From NCBI RefSeq assembly GCF_022429645.1, contig NZ_CP092480.1:248001-312000 (forward strand): a stretch of DNA of 64,000 nt, given 5' to 3'. Of this stretch, positions 7,890 to 17,160 are shown piece by piece. The DNA comes from Lutibacter sp. A80 (GTDB lineage: Bacteria; Bacteroidota; Bacteroidia; Flavobacteriales; Flavobacteriaceae). The translations under genes were made by a program, and so were the position numbers. Each line of letters begins with the position of its first letter. Position 1 is the first letter of the stretch. Below the pieces are notes generated by a model that had not been told where the DNA came from, made no database searches, and worked only from the letters and a program-made list of their open reading frames with translations.

Positions 7890-10649
7890 ATGAAAAGACT
7901 ACTACTTTTAGTATTATTAATAGGAACGATTTTCCAGGGGGTTTCACAAACCAAAGGGATTAGTTACCAAGCGGTTATTTTAAATCCGCAACCACAGGAA
8001 TTACCTGGACAAAACGCCGAGAACAATATTTTGGCAAACAGCACTGTCTCCATTCAATTTACTATTTTAAATGCATCAGGAACTGAAGAATATCAGGAGC
8101 AGCATAGTACAACAACAGATAAATATGGTATGCTAAATCTATTAATAGGAACCGGTTCTCCAACAAGCGGTACTAGTTTTACAGATGTTTTTTGGAACGG
8201 TACTACAAAGAAATTAAAAGTCGGGATTGACTTTAAAGGAGGTACTAATTTTAGTGCTTTAAGTGAGCAGGATCTAACTTATATGCCACAACCGCCAACG
8301 CAGGAAACAACACAACAAATTGTAGATAATTCAGTATCAATTTCAGAAGAAGTAGCAAGAGCCACAGCAGCAGAACAAATAAATGCAACTACGATTTCAG
8401 AAGAAGTAGCAAGAGCCACAGCAGTAGAACAAATAAATGCAACTATGATTTCAGAAGAAGTAGCAAGAGCCACAGCAGTAGAACAAATAAATGCAACTAC
8501 GATTTCAGAAGAAGTAACAAGAGCCACAGCAGCAGAACAAATAAATGCAACTACGATTTCAGAAGAAGTAGCAAGAGCCACAGCAGCAGAACAAATAAAT
8601 GCAACTACGATTTCAGAAGAAGTAACAAGAGCCAAAGCTGCAGAAGCAGCAAATCTAACGGCAATTTCCACTTTACAAGGAGAGCAAATTATTCAAAATA
8701 ATGCTATTTCATTGAATACAGCAAAAGTAAGTGATATAAATCATGTAGCTGTTTCTACAACAGATGATTTAACTGAGGGAACAACTAATTTATATTATAC
8801 AGAAGCGCGAGTAACAGCCAATACAGCAGTAGCAGCGAACACAACGCATGTAACAAAAACAGACAATCCACATTCAGTAACCAAAGCACAAGTAGGTTTA
8901 GGAAATGTAAATAATACAAGTGATGCAGATAAACCAGTTAGCACAGCTACACAAACAGCCTTAGATGGTAAGGTAGATGAAAATTCGGCAATTACCGGAG
9001 CTACAAAAACCAAAATTACGTATGACGCCAAAGGGTTGGTTACTGCAGGAGCAGATGCAACTACAACAGATATAGCAGAGGGTACAAATTTATATTATAC
9101 AGAAGCTAGGGTAGCAGCCAATACAGCAGTAGCAGCGAACACAACGCATGCAACAAAAACAGACAATCCACATTCAGTAACCAAAGCACAAGTAGGTTTA
9201 GGAAATGTAGATAATACTTCTGATGCCGATAAACCAGTTAGCACAGCTACACAAACAGCCTTAGACGGTAAGGTAGATGAAAATTCGGCAATTACCGGAG
9301 CTACAAAAACCAAAATTACGTATGACGCCAAAGGGTTGGTTACTGCAGGAGCAGATGCAACTACAACAGATATAGCAGAGGGTACAAATTTATATTATAC
9401 AGAAGCTAGGGTAGCAGCCAATACAGCAGTAGCAGCGAACACAACGCATGCAACAAAAACAGACAATCCACATTCAGTAACCAAAGCACAAGTAGGTTTA
9501 GGAAATGTAAATAATACAAGTGATGCAGATAAACCAGTTAGCACAGCTACACAAACAGCCTTAGATGGTAAGGTAGATGAAAATTCGGCAATTACCGGAG
9601 CTACAAAAACCAAAATTACGTATGATGCCAAAGGGTTGGTTACCGCAGGAGCCGATGCAACCACAACAGATATAGCAGAGGGTACAAATTTATATTATAC
9701 AGAAGCGCGTGTAACAGCAAATACAGCAGTAGCAGCGAGTACAACGCATGCAACAAAAACAGACAATCCACATTCAGTAACCAAAGCACAAGTAGGTTTA
9801 GGAAATGTAAATAATACTTCTGATGCCAATAAACCAGTTAGCACAGCTACACAAACAGCCTTAGATGGTAAGGTAGATGAAAATTCGGCAATTACCGGAG
9901 CTACAAAAACCAAAATTACGTATGATGCCAAAGGGTTGGTTACCGCAGGAGCCGATGCAACCACGGCAGATATAGCAGCAAGTACAGATAAAAATTATGT
10001 AACAGATGCACAAAAAACTGTAATAGCTTCAATTTCTAATACAGGTAGTGGAAATATAATTACGTCAACGGAACGTACGAAATTAAATACAATAGAAGCT
10101 GGAGCTGTTATGACGACTGGAAATCAAACAATAACTGGTTCTAAAACATTTACTGGAACTACAAAATTTGCAGATGGCACACAAGGAGCTGGTAAAGTTT
10201 TAACTTCTGACGCTAGTGGTAATGCAAGTTGGCAAGTGAGTGGAGGTGCCTCTACAATGCCAGAGTATGTCTACGCTTATATTGGAAACGCGAGTACATT
10301 AGGTCCACAAACATTGACTGCTATGTTTCCAGCAGCAACTTATGTAAATGGAGTTGTAATGAACGGATCATCAATTACCTTGCACGCGAATAAAATGTAT
10401 GAGGTAACAGTTGCTTTCTATATTTACAATGCATCAGGAGGACATACATTCAAAATGAAAGATGCAACGAATTCTGCTTACCTTGGAACGGAAATTTATT
10501 TTGGTCAAGGTGGTTCTGATGTATCTTACAATATGTCAACAACAAACTTCTTATTTAAACCATCTACTGATGTGAATTTGGAACTTGAGAAAACACAAGG
10601 GACAGATGTTAACCTAATAGGTAAGATTGTTGTAAAAGAAATCAGATAA
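7890..10649 (+). CDS. Giant repeat-rich exported protein with phage tail-fibre-like modules
   Basis: 919 residues with a signal peptide (end near GVSQ, residue 20). Residues 22-130 form a domain beginning KGISYQAVI and ending in NLLIGTG and LKVGIDF, which is common at the N-terminus of Bacteroidota surface fibres. Next come six 18-residue units (ISEEVARATAAEQINATT type), likely coiled coil, then four 100-residue units containing NPHSVTKAQVGLGNV, ALDGKVDENS and TNLYYTEARV; these motifs are familiar from phage tail fibres and trimeric fibrous proteins. The C-terminal 130 residues are non-repetitive and look like a beta-sandwich head domain. No T9SS sorting domain is visible. A trimeric surface fibre or adhesin is the most likely role; the ligand is unknown. 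A strong terminator follows. Confidence 0.85.
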   Translation: MKRLLLLVLLIGTIFQGVSQTKGISYQAVILNPQPQELPGQNAENNILANSTVSIQFTILNASGTEEYQEQHSTTTDKYGMLNLLIGTGSPTSGTSFTDVFWNGTTKKLKVGIDFKGGTNFSALSEQDLTYMPQPPTQETTQQIVDNSVSISEEVARATAAEQINATTISEEVARATAVEQINATMISEEVARATAVEQINATTISEEVTRATAAEQINATTISEEVARATAAEQINATTISEEVTRAKAAEAANLTAISTLQGEQIIQNNAISLNTAKVSDINHVAVSTTDDLTEGTTNLYYTEARVTANTAVAANTTHVTKTDNPHSVTKAQVGLGNVNNTSDADKPVSTATQTALDGKVDENSAITGATKTKITYDAKGLVTAGADATTTDIAEGTNLYYTEARVAANTAVAANTTHATKTDNPHSVTKAQVGLGNVDNTSDADKPVSTATQTALDGKVDENSAITGATKTKITYDAKGLVTAGADATTTDIAEGTNLYYTEARVAANTAVAANTTHATKTDNPHSVTKAQVGLGNVNNTSDADKPVSTATQTALDGKVDENSAITGATKTKITYDAKGLVTAGADATTTDIAEGTNLYYTEARVTANTAVAASTTHATKTDNPHSVTKAQVGLGNVNNTSDANKPVSTATQTALDGKVDENSAITGATKTKITYDAKGLVTAGADATTADIAASTDKNYVTDAQKTVIASISNTGSGNIITSTERTKLNTIEAGAVMTTGNQTITGSKTFTGTTKFADGTQGAGKVLTSDASGNASWQVSGGASTMPEYVYAYIGNASTLGPQTLTAMFPAATYVNGVVMNGSSITLHANKMYEVTVAFYIYNASGGHTFKMKDATNSAYLGTEIYFGQGGSDVSYNMSTTNFLFKPSTDVNLELEKTQGTDVNLIGKIVVKEIR
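8340..8663 (+). repeat. Six 54-bp tandem repeats (18 residues each)
   Basis: Consecutive in-frame copies coding ISEEVARATAAEQINATT-like units; the first five are nearly identical and the sixth is diverged. Heptad-like spacing suggests a coiled-coil stalk. Confidence 0.85.
8785..9984 (+). repeat. Four 300-bp tandem repeats in the fibre gene
   Basis: Period is exactly 300 bp; copies starting near 8785, 9085, 9385 and 9685 differ at only a few positions each. All are in frame, so recombination would change the protein by multiples of 100 residues. Confidence 0.9.
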
Positions 10650-10670
10650 CCAAATAAACTTTGGCGTAAT

Positions 10671-10705
10671 AAGGCTGTCTCCATTGGAGACAGCCTTTTA
10701 CTTTT
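10671..10705 (+). terminator. Strong Rho-independent terminator
   Basis: Perfect 12-bp stem AAGGCTGTCTCC/GGAGACAGCCTT with a 3-nt loop, followed by a T-rich tail, 22 bp after the fibre gene. Confidence 0.88.
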
Positions 10706-10867
10706 TACTGAGAATTTAAAATGGTTTATTCTTTCCAAGAACACGGTTGGTGTAATTGACAAATTTCTAATAGACTTCAGATTACTGAAGATGTTCGGGT
10801 GTAGTTGTAATTGGCTCTAGCGATACCTGTATCATATGTGCTTTGCTGTTTCAAGTATTTATAAAAG

Positions 10868-10902
10868 TATTAATTCCTTAAAATTTAGTAGCTATTATAA
10901 TT
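10868..10902 (+). repeat. 35-bp direct repeat, copy 2
   Basis: Perfect match to 6238-6272, same orientation, 68 bp upstream of a decayed lipoprotein start. Confidence 0.85.
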
Positions 10903-10969
10903 AATGAATTCCTATTTCGTATTGATTTTATTAAATAAGATAAGAAGCCGTTTCTTTAATACTTTAATT

Positions 10970-11023
10970 ATGAAAATAAACTCACTTTTGATTGTTTCAG
11001 CTTAACTGTTAAGTTGTTCTTAA
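10970..11023 (+). pseudogene. Relic of a lipoprotein signal peptide
   Basis: Reading from ATG 10970 gives MKINSLLIVSA, stop, LLSCS, stop, ND. This aligns with the N-terminus of the intact lipoprotein at 33307 (FVSALLLSCSKDD), including the lipobox cysteine, but two TAA codons interrupt it. No further homologous sequence is recognisable downstream. Confidence 0.5.
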
Positions 11024-11606
11024 AACGATTAATCGGGTGTGTTAAATTCACAAGAGAAAAGCTTTTTGATAAGTGTTACAAGGTGAAGTTGAATTAAGAA
11101 AAGTAAGGGTGTTTTAAAAAGGATGGTATAATATTAAGGAGAAAATGATATAACTAAGAAAAATTCTCTTACTAATGAAAATAAATTATCTCAACTATTT
11201 GAGAATTAATATTGTTGTATTCTGATTTTTTAAATACATAATTATAGTGTAATTGAATGAAAACAATGTTTTTTTTCTATAATAATCTATAATTATTGAA
11301 TTATGTTTAATGATTTATTGTTTTTGCTAATATAATATTAAAAAAATGATTGGTTAGGGTTTAAAAATGCTTAATGTTTTCAATTTTCATATTTATGATC
11401 ATTAAAAATTAAAAAACATTAAATCATAACTAGTTGATTTTAAAGATATTAAAAATAATGCTATTTGTATTTTTTAGAAGAGAATAGTTGATGGTTTTGT
11501 TTTTATGATACTGATATTGAATGTGTTAATAGTGTTTGCTAGGTTGTAAACGTTATTAATAATCATTCAAATCCCTAATATTATATAATCGTTAACAATT
11601 TTTTTC

Positions 11607-11614
11607 TACATTTG
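11607..11614 (+). promoter_or_regulatory. -7 box before the ECF sigma gene
   Basis: TACATTTG matches TAnnTTTG and lies 20 bp before the start codon. I see no convincing -33 TTG at the right distance, so the call rests on one box. Confidence 0.4.
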
Positions 11615-11634
11615 TTTTTCATTAAATTATATAA

Positions 11635-12228
11635 ATGTCTGAAAAATCTATTCAAAATGATGACATACTCTTAGAAAGATTAAAATCTGGAGACAACCAA
11701 GCGCTTACAGAAATATATAATACCTATTGGAAATCACTTTTTTTATCTTCATATGCTTTATTAAATAATAAAGAAGTTTGTGAGGATCTTATTCAAGACG
11801 TTTTTCTTGATATCTGGAGAAAAAGAGAATTTTTAAAAATAACTATTTCTTTAAAAGCATATTTATACGCTTGTACTAGATATAAAGTATATGACTGTTT
11901 TAGAAAAAACAAAAAAGAAATAAAAGTTGATTTATTCGATAATTTAAATATTCGGGCTTACCAAGCAACTCCTGAAACTAAATTAATGCATAAAGAGTTA
12001 ATAACGCATGTTAATTCAGTTGTAGATACACTTCCTAAAAAATGTAAAGAAATATATCTTTTAAGTAGAGAAGAGCAATTAAGTCATAAAGAGATTGCTC
12101 AAAAGCTTAGTATTTCTACTAAAACCGTTGAAGGTCATATAACAAAAGCATTAAAAACCTTAAGAGGTTCTATGGGAAACCTTATTACTTTAGAAATGAT
12201 TATTTGGCTTCACAATTATATAAATTAG
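11635..12228 (+). CDS. FecI-like ECF RNA polymerase sigma-70 factor
   Basis: 197 residues. Region 2 is seen in CEDLIQDVFLDIWRKREF (about 62-79) and region 4 helix-turn-helix in SHKEIAQKLSISTKTVEGHI (about 147-166). Length and motifs match the Bacteroidota FecI-type subfamily that pairs with FecR anti-sigma factors and SusC receptors. The fecR-like gene follows 144 bp later, then susC and susD. It probably activates this downstream locus when the transporter signals substrate binding. Confidence 0.95.
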   Translation: MSEKSIQNDDILLERLKSGDNQALTEIYNTYWKSLFLSSYALLNNKEVCEDLIQDVFLDIWRKREFLKITISLKAYLYACTRYKVYDCFRKNKKEIKVDLFDNLNIRAYQATPETKLMHKELITHVNSVVDTLPKKCKEIYLLSREEQLSHKEIAQKLSISTKTVEGHITKALKTLRGSMGNLITLEMIIWLHNYIN

Positions 12229-12372
12229 ACTTAAAATACCTTTTTATTAATCGCATTACTCCCCTTCAATTATTTAATCTTTAAAAAAAATAAATTTTTT
12301 TAAATAAAAACTAGGGGATAACATTCTTTAATTACACTAATACTACAAATACCTTAATTATTTTAATAAATA

Positions 12373-13545
12373 ATGAAACAAGAAAAACTAAATAAGGAAG
12401 ATTTTCTAAAAATTGTGGATAATTTCCTTAATGGTAATAGTACCATTGCAGAAGAAGAAATACTCATTAATCATTTTGAAAGTTTTCAATTCGATAACGA
12501 GTGGAAAACAGAACTTGGACTTGAAGAGGATGTAAAACAAAACATTCATTCAAAAATCTTAAGTAAAATAAGAAACGAATCTAAAATAGAAACAAAAGTA
12601 GTTAGTTTTAACTATAAAAGATTCTTTAAATATGCCGCAGCACTATTAATTGTGTTTTCTACTGGATATTTTTTAATAAACAACGAATTAACTGATAAAG
12701 CACCTGTTGTTACTAAAATTAAAAATAACATTCCAATTGGAACAGATAAAGCATCACTTACTTTAGAAGATGGCTCTGTAATTTCTTTAGAAAAAGGTAA
12801 AATATATAATAAAGAAAACGCTAAAAGTAACGGAGAAAAAATTGTTTATACTTCTGAAAAAATTGCTAAAAATAGACGTGTTAAAGAAAAACCAACTTAT
12901 AATTATTTAACAATTCCTAGAGGTGGTGAATTTTTTGTAGAATTAGCAGACGGAACTAACGTATGGTTAAATTCAGATTCAAAAATAAAATACCCAACAA
13001 AATTTGTAGCAGGTGAAACACGTACAGTTGAATTACTTTATGGTGAAGCTTATTTTGAAGTTTCATCTAGTGATTTACATAATGGAGATAAATTTAAAGT
13101 AATAAGCCAAGAGCAAGAAATTGAAGTTCTCGGAACCGAATTTAATATTAAAGCATATAAAGAAGAAGATGTTATTAAAACAACTTTAGTTGAAGGAAAA
13201 ATAGCTTTAAAAGTTGATGCTGTAAATAAAGTATTACTGCCTTCTCAACAATCGGTTTATAATAAAAATAGCAAAAAAGTAGATTTTAAAGAAATAGATG
13301 TTCTAAATGAAATTTCTTGGAGGTATGGAGAATTCAATTTTAACAATAAAACATTAGATGAAGTAATGACTGTTTTATCTAGATGGTACGATGTTAAAAT
13401 AGATGTTCAAAATAAGGATAATCAGAAATTTAGATATATAGGAACATTAGGTAAAAATCAAAATATAGAAATTATACTACTAACTTTAAAAAACACTAAT
13501 AATTTAAAATATGAAATAACCGATGAAAAAATAATTATAAAGTAA
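12373..13545 (+). CDS. FecR-family anti-sigma factor
   Basis: 390 residues. An N-terminal cytoplasmic segment (1-85) is followed by a single membrane helix near 88-103 (AAALLIVFSTGYFLI). The periplasmic FecR domain starts at about 175 with TIPRGGEFFVELADGTNVWL and continues through RTVELLYGEAYFEV; the C-terminal DUF4974-like domain (about 300-390) includes ALKNTNN-type residues and ends in KIIIK. It should hold the sigma factor at the membrane and receive a signal from the STN domain of the SusC protein encoded next. Confidence 0.93.
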   Translation: MKQEKLNKEDFLKIVDNFLNGNSTIAEEEILINHFESFQFDNEWKTELGLEEDVKQNIHSKILSKIRNESKIETKVVSFNYKRFFKYAAALLIVFSTGYFLINNELTDKAPVVTKIKNNIPIGTDKASLTLEDGSVISLEKGKIYNKENAKSNGEKIVYTSEKIAKNRRVKEKPTYNYLTIPRGGEFFVELADGTNVWLNSDSKIKYPTKFVAGETRTVELLYGEAYFEVSSSDLHNGDKFKVISQEQEIEVLGTEFNIKAYKEEDVIKTTLVEGKIALKVDAVNKVLLPSQQSVYNKNSKKVDFKEIDVLNEISWRYGEFNFNNKTLDEVMTVLSRWYDVKIDVQNKDNQKFRYIGTLGKNQNIEIILLTLKNTNNLKYEITDEKIIIK

Positions 13546-13647
13546 AAAAATAAGGGGGTAAAAGTATATACCGGCAAGTAACATCTTCAAACCCCCTTTA
13601 AGTGAATCAATTAATCAATTAATGTTTAACTAACACATTGCAAATTT

Positions 13648-16600
13648 ATGGAAATTAAATTTACCCATGCGTTTTTCTTAAAAAATCGCTTATTAAAAAC
13701 AATTATGAGATCCTTTATTTTCTTATTCTGTGCACTAGCGTTCGGATTTACTCCTAGTACGAGTTTATCTCAAAATGCAAAAATTACTATTAACACAGAT
13801 AAAACCATCACTGTTGATGAAGTTTTTAAATTAATTCAAGATCAGACGGACTATAAATTTATTTATAGAGAAGATCTATTTAAAAACACACCTATGGTGA
13901 ATGTGCAAAAAGGCACAATAAAAACGTACAAACTTTTAGATAAAAGTTTGGCACAAAGTAATGTTCAATACAACTTTTTAGAAAACACTATAATACTTTC
14001 TAAAAAACCTGTTGTTAAAAAAGAAATTCAACAAATTACCATAACAGGTAAAGTTAGTGATATTCATGGAGAACCATTACCAGGTGTAAATGTTTTAGTA
14101 GGTACTAAAGGAAACACAACAGTAAGAGGTGTTGCTACTGATATTAATGGAATTTATAGCATTAAAGCTTCAAAGGGTGAATTTATTAGATTTTCTTACG
14201 TTGGTTTTTTAACTCAAGAATTTAAAGTTGCCGATCAACAAGTTATTAATATAGTTTTAGCCGAAGCCGCCTCTAATTTAAGTGAGGTAATTGTTGTAGG
14301 TTATGGAACTACACAAAAGAAAGACCTTACAGGATCTGTAACAACTGTTAAAGCTTCAGAAATTGAGCAAGTGAAAACACAATCTGTTGAAAGAGCTCTT
14401 TACGGAAAAGTTCCTGGTGTAATGGTAACTGGTTCAGGGCAACCAGGTTCAAGTGCCTCTGTTAATATTAGAGGGCTTAGCCAAATAAATGGAGATAACC
14501 AACCATTATATGTTATTGATGGTATCCCAATGAATATTAATGCAAATAGTAGAAGCCGTGAAGGATTATTGAGTGTTGGTGGTACTCAATCCAATCCTCT
14601 ATTAGCTATTAACCCTGCGGATATTGAAAACTTAACCGTTTTAAAAGATGCTTCTGCAGCCGCAATATATGGTTCCAGAGCCGCAAATGGTGTAATTATT
14701 GTCACCACAAAACGTGGTAAAAGAGGACAAAAACCAAGACTGAATTTTGCCGTAAATACAACAATTCAAAATCCACAAACAAAATATGAATTTTTAAGTA
14801 CAGACGAATATAGGGATTTTTATAGTAAGCAAGCACAAATTGCCTTAGACAATAGTGGAGTACCTGATAATCTTTTACCTATATACTTTCCAAATCAATA
14901 TAATATAGTTAACGATCCAGATAATTATTTTGGAACAGCAAATACTGATTGGCAAAAAGAAGTTCAAAACGAAAATGCTATGTGGAACGACTACCGTATG
15001 AGCCTTTCAGGAGGAACAGACAATGTAAACTACTATATGTCTGGTAATGTACAAAATCAAGAATCTGTATTTATTAATGATAAGTTTAAACGTTATTCTT
15101 TTGCAGCAAACATAGATGCAACAATTACAGATAGATTAAAAGTTGGTGCATCTATTAATTATAACAATTCTATAAGTAAAACTTCAGATATTACTAGTTT
15201 TAGATATGCTGGAGCTTTTAGACCTGATGTTCCTGTTTTTGATGAAAATGGAAATTATACAGATAATGGAGATGAAGCATTTGAAGTCCCAGACATGAAT
15301 CCTGTTGGACAGGATGGACGAGTTAGAAATGAACTTCAAAGAAAAAGTATTCTTACTAGTATTTATGCTGAAATTGACATTGTTAAAAATTTAAAATTTA
15401 GATCTCAATTTAGTGCTAACCAGTCTAATGATGAAGTAAATAATTACTCACCATCATTTACAATTGATGCAGCACTTGCGGGGTTAAATGGAAATTTAAT
15501 TTCTTATGGAGATCCAGCTATTGGAATTCTAGAAACCCAACATAACAGCACTAAAAACATCATATTTACGAACACATTAACGTATAATAATACATTTAAT
15601 AATATTCACTCTATAAATGCTGTTGCGGGTCTATCTTGGGATAGCACGGAGAATGAGGCTGTTGGTGTTAATTTTGCAGGATTCCCAGACGACTTTGTTT
15701 TGGTAAATCCAGAATCGGCTACACATGTTTATGATGGAAGTAGTGATTTTGCTCAAAAGGCGTTAAATTCAGCTTTTGGAAGAATTAATTACAATTACGA
15801 CGATAAATATTTAGTAACTGCAACTGGTCGTTTAGATAGATCCACTCAATTTGGGGAAAACAACAAAACAGGATTTTTTCCTTCATTAGGATTGGCTTGG
15901 AATATGCACAATGAAAATTTCCTAAAAGACAACAAAACTATTAGCTCAATGAAATTACGTGCTACAGCTGGTAGAACTGGTAACGATAATTTACCAGCCT
16001 TCCTATTTACCCCTGTATCAGCTGTTGAAGGTGGATATGGAGCACCTACTTTATACAATGGTCTTAACGGATTTAGATTGCAAGGAGTTTCAAATAATGG
16101 AATACGTTGGGAAGAAACAGATCAAATAGATTTAGGAATAGAATTGGGATTATTTAACAATCGTTTAAATGCAGAAATTGTTTGGTTCAATAAAAAAACA
16201 TCTGATCTTATTTTATTAACACCAATTTCGGCACAAACTGGATTTGCAAATTATTATTCAAACATTGCTGATGTTACTAATAAAGGATGGGAAATATTAG
16301 TAAGTGGAGATATTTTTAGAAACGAAGACTTAACATGGAACTCTTCTTTTAATGCTTCTTTTATTACAAATAATGTAGACGCTTTAAAAGGAGGGCAATC
16401 AGACAGTTACAATAATTATGGCGTTGCCGAAGGGTATCCAATTGGAACCATTTTCGGTAGAGATATTGTTGGTACAGCACAAACACAAGCCGAAATAGAT
16501 GCTTTAAATGCAGGAGCTCCTGACGGACAATATGACAATTATCTTTTAGCTCCTGGAGACTTTATTGCAAGAGATATTAATGGAGATGGTGAATATACTG

Positions 16601-17148
16601 ATGCTGATCAAGTACGACTTGCAGATGGTAACCAACCTAAAGTATTTGGTGGTTGGAACAATACATTAAGTTATAAAAATTTTAACTTTAATTTTAACTT
16701 TTCTTATGTGCTAGGTTTAGATAAACTGAGAAGTCCAGATGAATTCTTATCATACTTAGATTTTAATAGAATGAGTAATTACATCAAAAGTGATGTTATG
16801 AATGCTTGGACACCTGAAAATCCAGATGCTAAGTATCCAAGAGCAGGGTCACGATCCTGGCAAAATAACAATTCTCGTTTTGTTTCGGATGCTTCGTACT
16901 TATCCTTACGTTCAGCTTCAATAGGTTATAATATACCTTCAGAAGTATCAAAAATGCTAGGTATTAGCAACGCTAAATTTACATTCACAGGAAATAACTT
17001 GTTTATTATTCATAACTACGATGGACCAAATCCAGAATCTATTACAAGAGGTGTAAATAGTGACACTACAGTTGATGCTGCTTCTGATGGTGGTTGGGGA
17101 TATCCAAATATCCAAAGCTTTACTTTAGGTTTAAATGTAACTTTTTAA
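13648..17148 (+). CDS. SusC/RagA-family TonB-dependent transporter with STN domain
   Basis: 1166 residues. Signal peptide about 20-42. Residues 50-125 are an STN (secretin/TonB short N-terminal) domain, used for transmembrane signalling to FecR. A carboxypeptidase-like regulatory domain follows (about 133-210; ITGKVSDIHGEPLPGVNV). The plug begins with VVVGYGTTQKKDLTGSV and contains VLKDASAAAIYGSRAANGV. The remainder is a 22-strand barrel ending in an aromatic residue (LGLNVTF). SusC proteins import oligomeric nutrients across the outer membrane with a SusD lid. The substrate is not predictable; no glycoside hydrolases or sulfatases adjoin. Twelve bases separate it from susD. Confidence 0.95.
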   Translation: MEIKFTHAFFLKNRLLKTIMRSFIFLFCALAFGFTPSTSLSQNAKITINTDKTITVDEVFKLIQDQTDYKFIYREDLFKNTPMVNVQKGTIKTYKLLDKSLAQSNVQYNFLENTIILSKKPVVKKEIQQITITGKVSDIHGEPLPGVNVLVGTKGNTTVRGVATDINGIYSIKASKGEFIRFSYVGFLTQEFKVADQQVINIVLAEAASNLSEVIVVGYGTTQKKDLTGSVTTVKASEIEQVKTQSVERALYGKVPGVMVTGSGQPGSSASVNIRGLSQINGDNQPLYVIDGIPMNINANSRSREGLLSVGGTQSNPLLAINPADIENLTVLKDASAAAIYGSRAANGVIIVTTKRGKRGQKPRLNFAVNTTIQNPQTKYEFLSTDEYRDFYSKQAQIALDNSGVPDNLLPIYFPNQYNIVNDPDNYFGTANTDWQKEVQNENAMWNDYRMSLSGGTDNVNYYMSGNVQNQESVFINDKFKRYSFAANIDATITDRLKVGASINYNNSISKTSDITSFRYAGAFRPDVPVFDENGNYTDNGDEAFEVPDMNPVGQDGRVRNELQRKSILTSIYAEIDIVKNLKFRSQFSANQSNDEVNNYSPSFTIDAALAGLNGNLISYGDPAIGILETQHNSTKNIIFTNTLTYNNTFNNIHSINAVAGLSWDSTENEAVGVNFAGFPDDFVLVNPESATHVYDGSSDFAQKALNSAFGRINYNYDDKYLVTATGRLDRSTQFGENNKTGFFPSLGLAWNMHNENFLKDNKTISSMKLRATAGRTGNDNLPAFLFTPVSAVEGGYGAPTLYNGLNGFRLQGVSNNGIRWEETDQIDLGIELGLFNNRLNAEIVWFNKKTSDLILLTPISAQTGFANYYSNIADVTNKGWEILVSGDIFRNEDLTWNSSFNASFITNNVDALKGGQSDSYNNYGVAEGYPIGTIFGRDIVGTAQTQAEIDALNAGAPDGQYDNYLLAPGDFIARDINGDGEYTDADQVRLADGNQPKVFGGWNNTLSYKNFNFNFNFSYVLGLDKLRSPDEFLSYLDFNRMSNYIKSDVMNAWTPENPDAKYPRAGSRSWQNNNSRFVSDASYLSLRSASIGYNIPSEVSKMLGISNAKFTFTGNNLFIIHNYDGPNPESITRGVNSDTTVDAASDGGWGYPNIQSFTLGLNVTF

Positions 17149-17160
17149 AGAAATTAAAAC

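Larger units (their letters stand above)
10706..11634. other. Long non-coding region before the sigma-factor gene
   Basis: About 930 bp of AT-rich DNA with no intact gene. It contains the second 35-bp repeat, the lipoprotein relic, and at its right end the probable sigma-factor promoter. Much of it may be decayed coding sequence. Confidence 0.6.

Noticed and set aside
8279-9964. Several minus-strand open frames across the fibre gene
   Set aside because: They are period-bound shadows of the 54-bp and 300-bp repeats, repeat the same translation, and lack start context.
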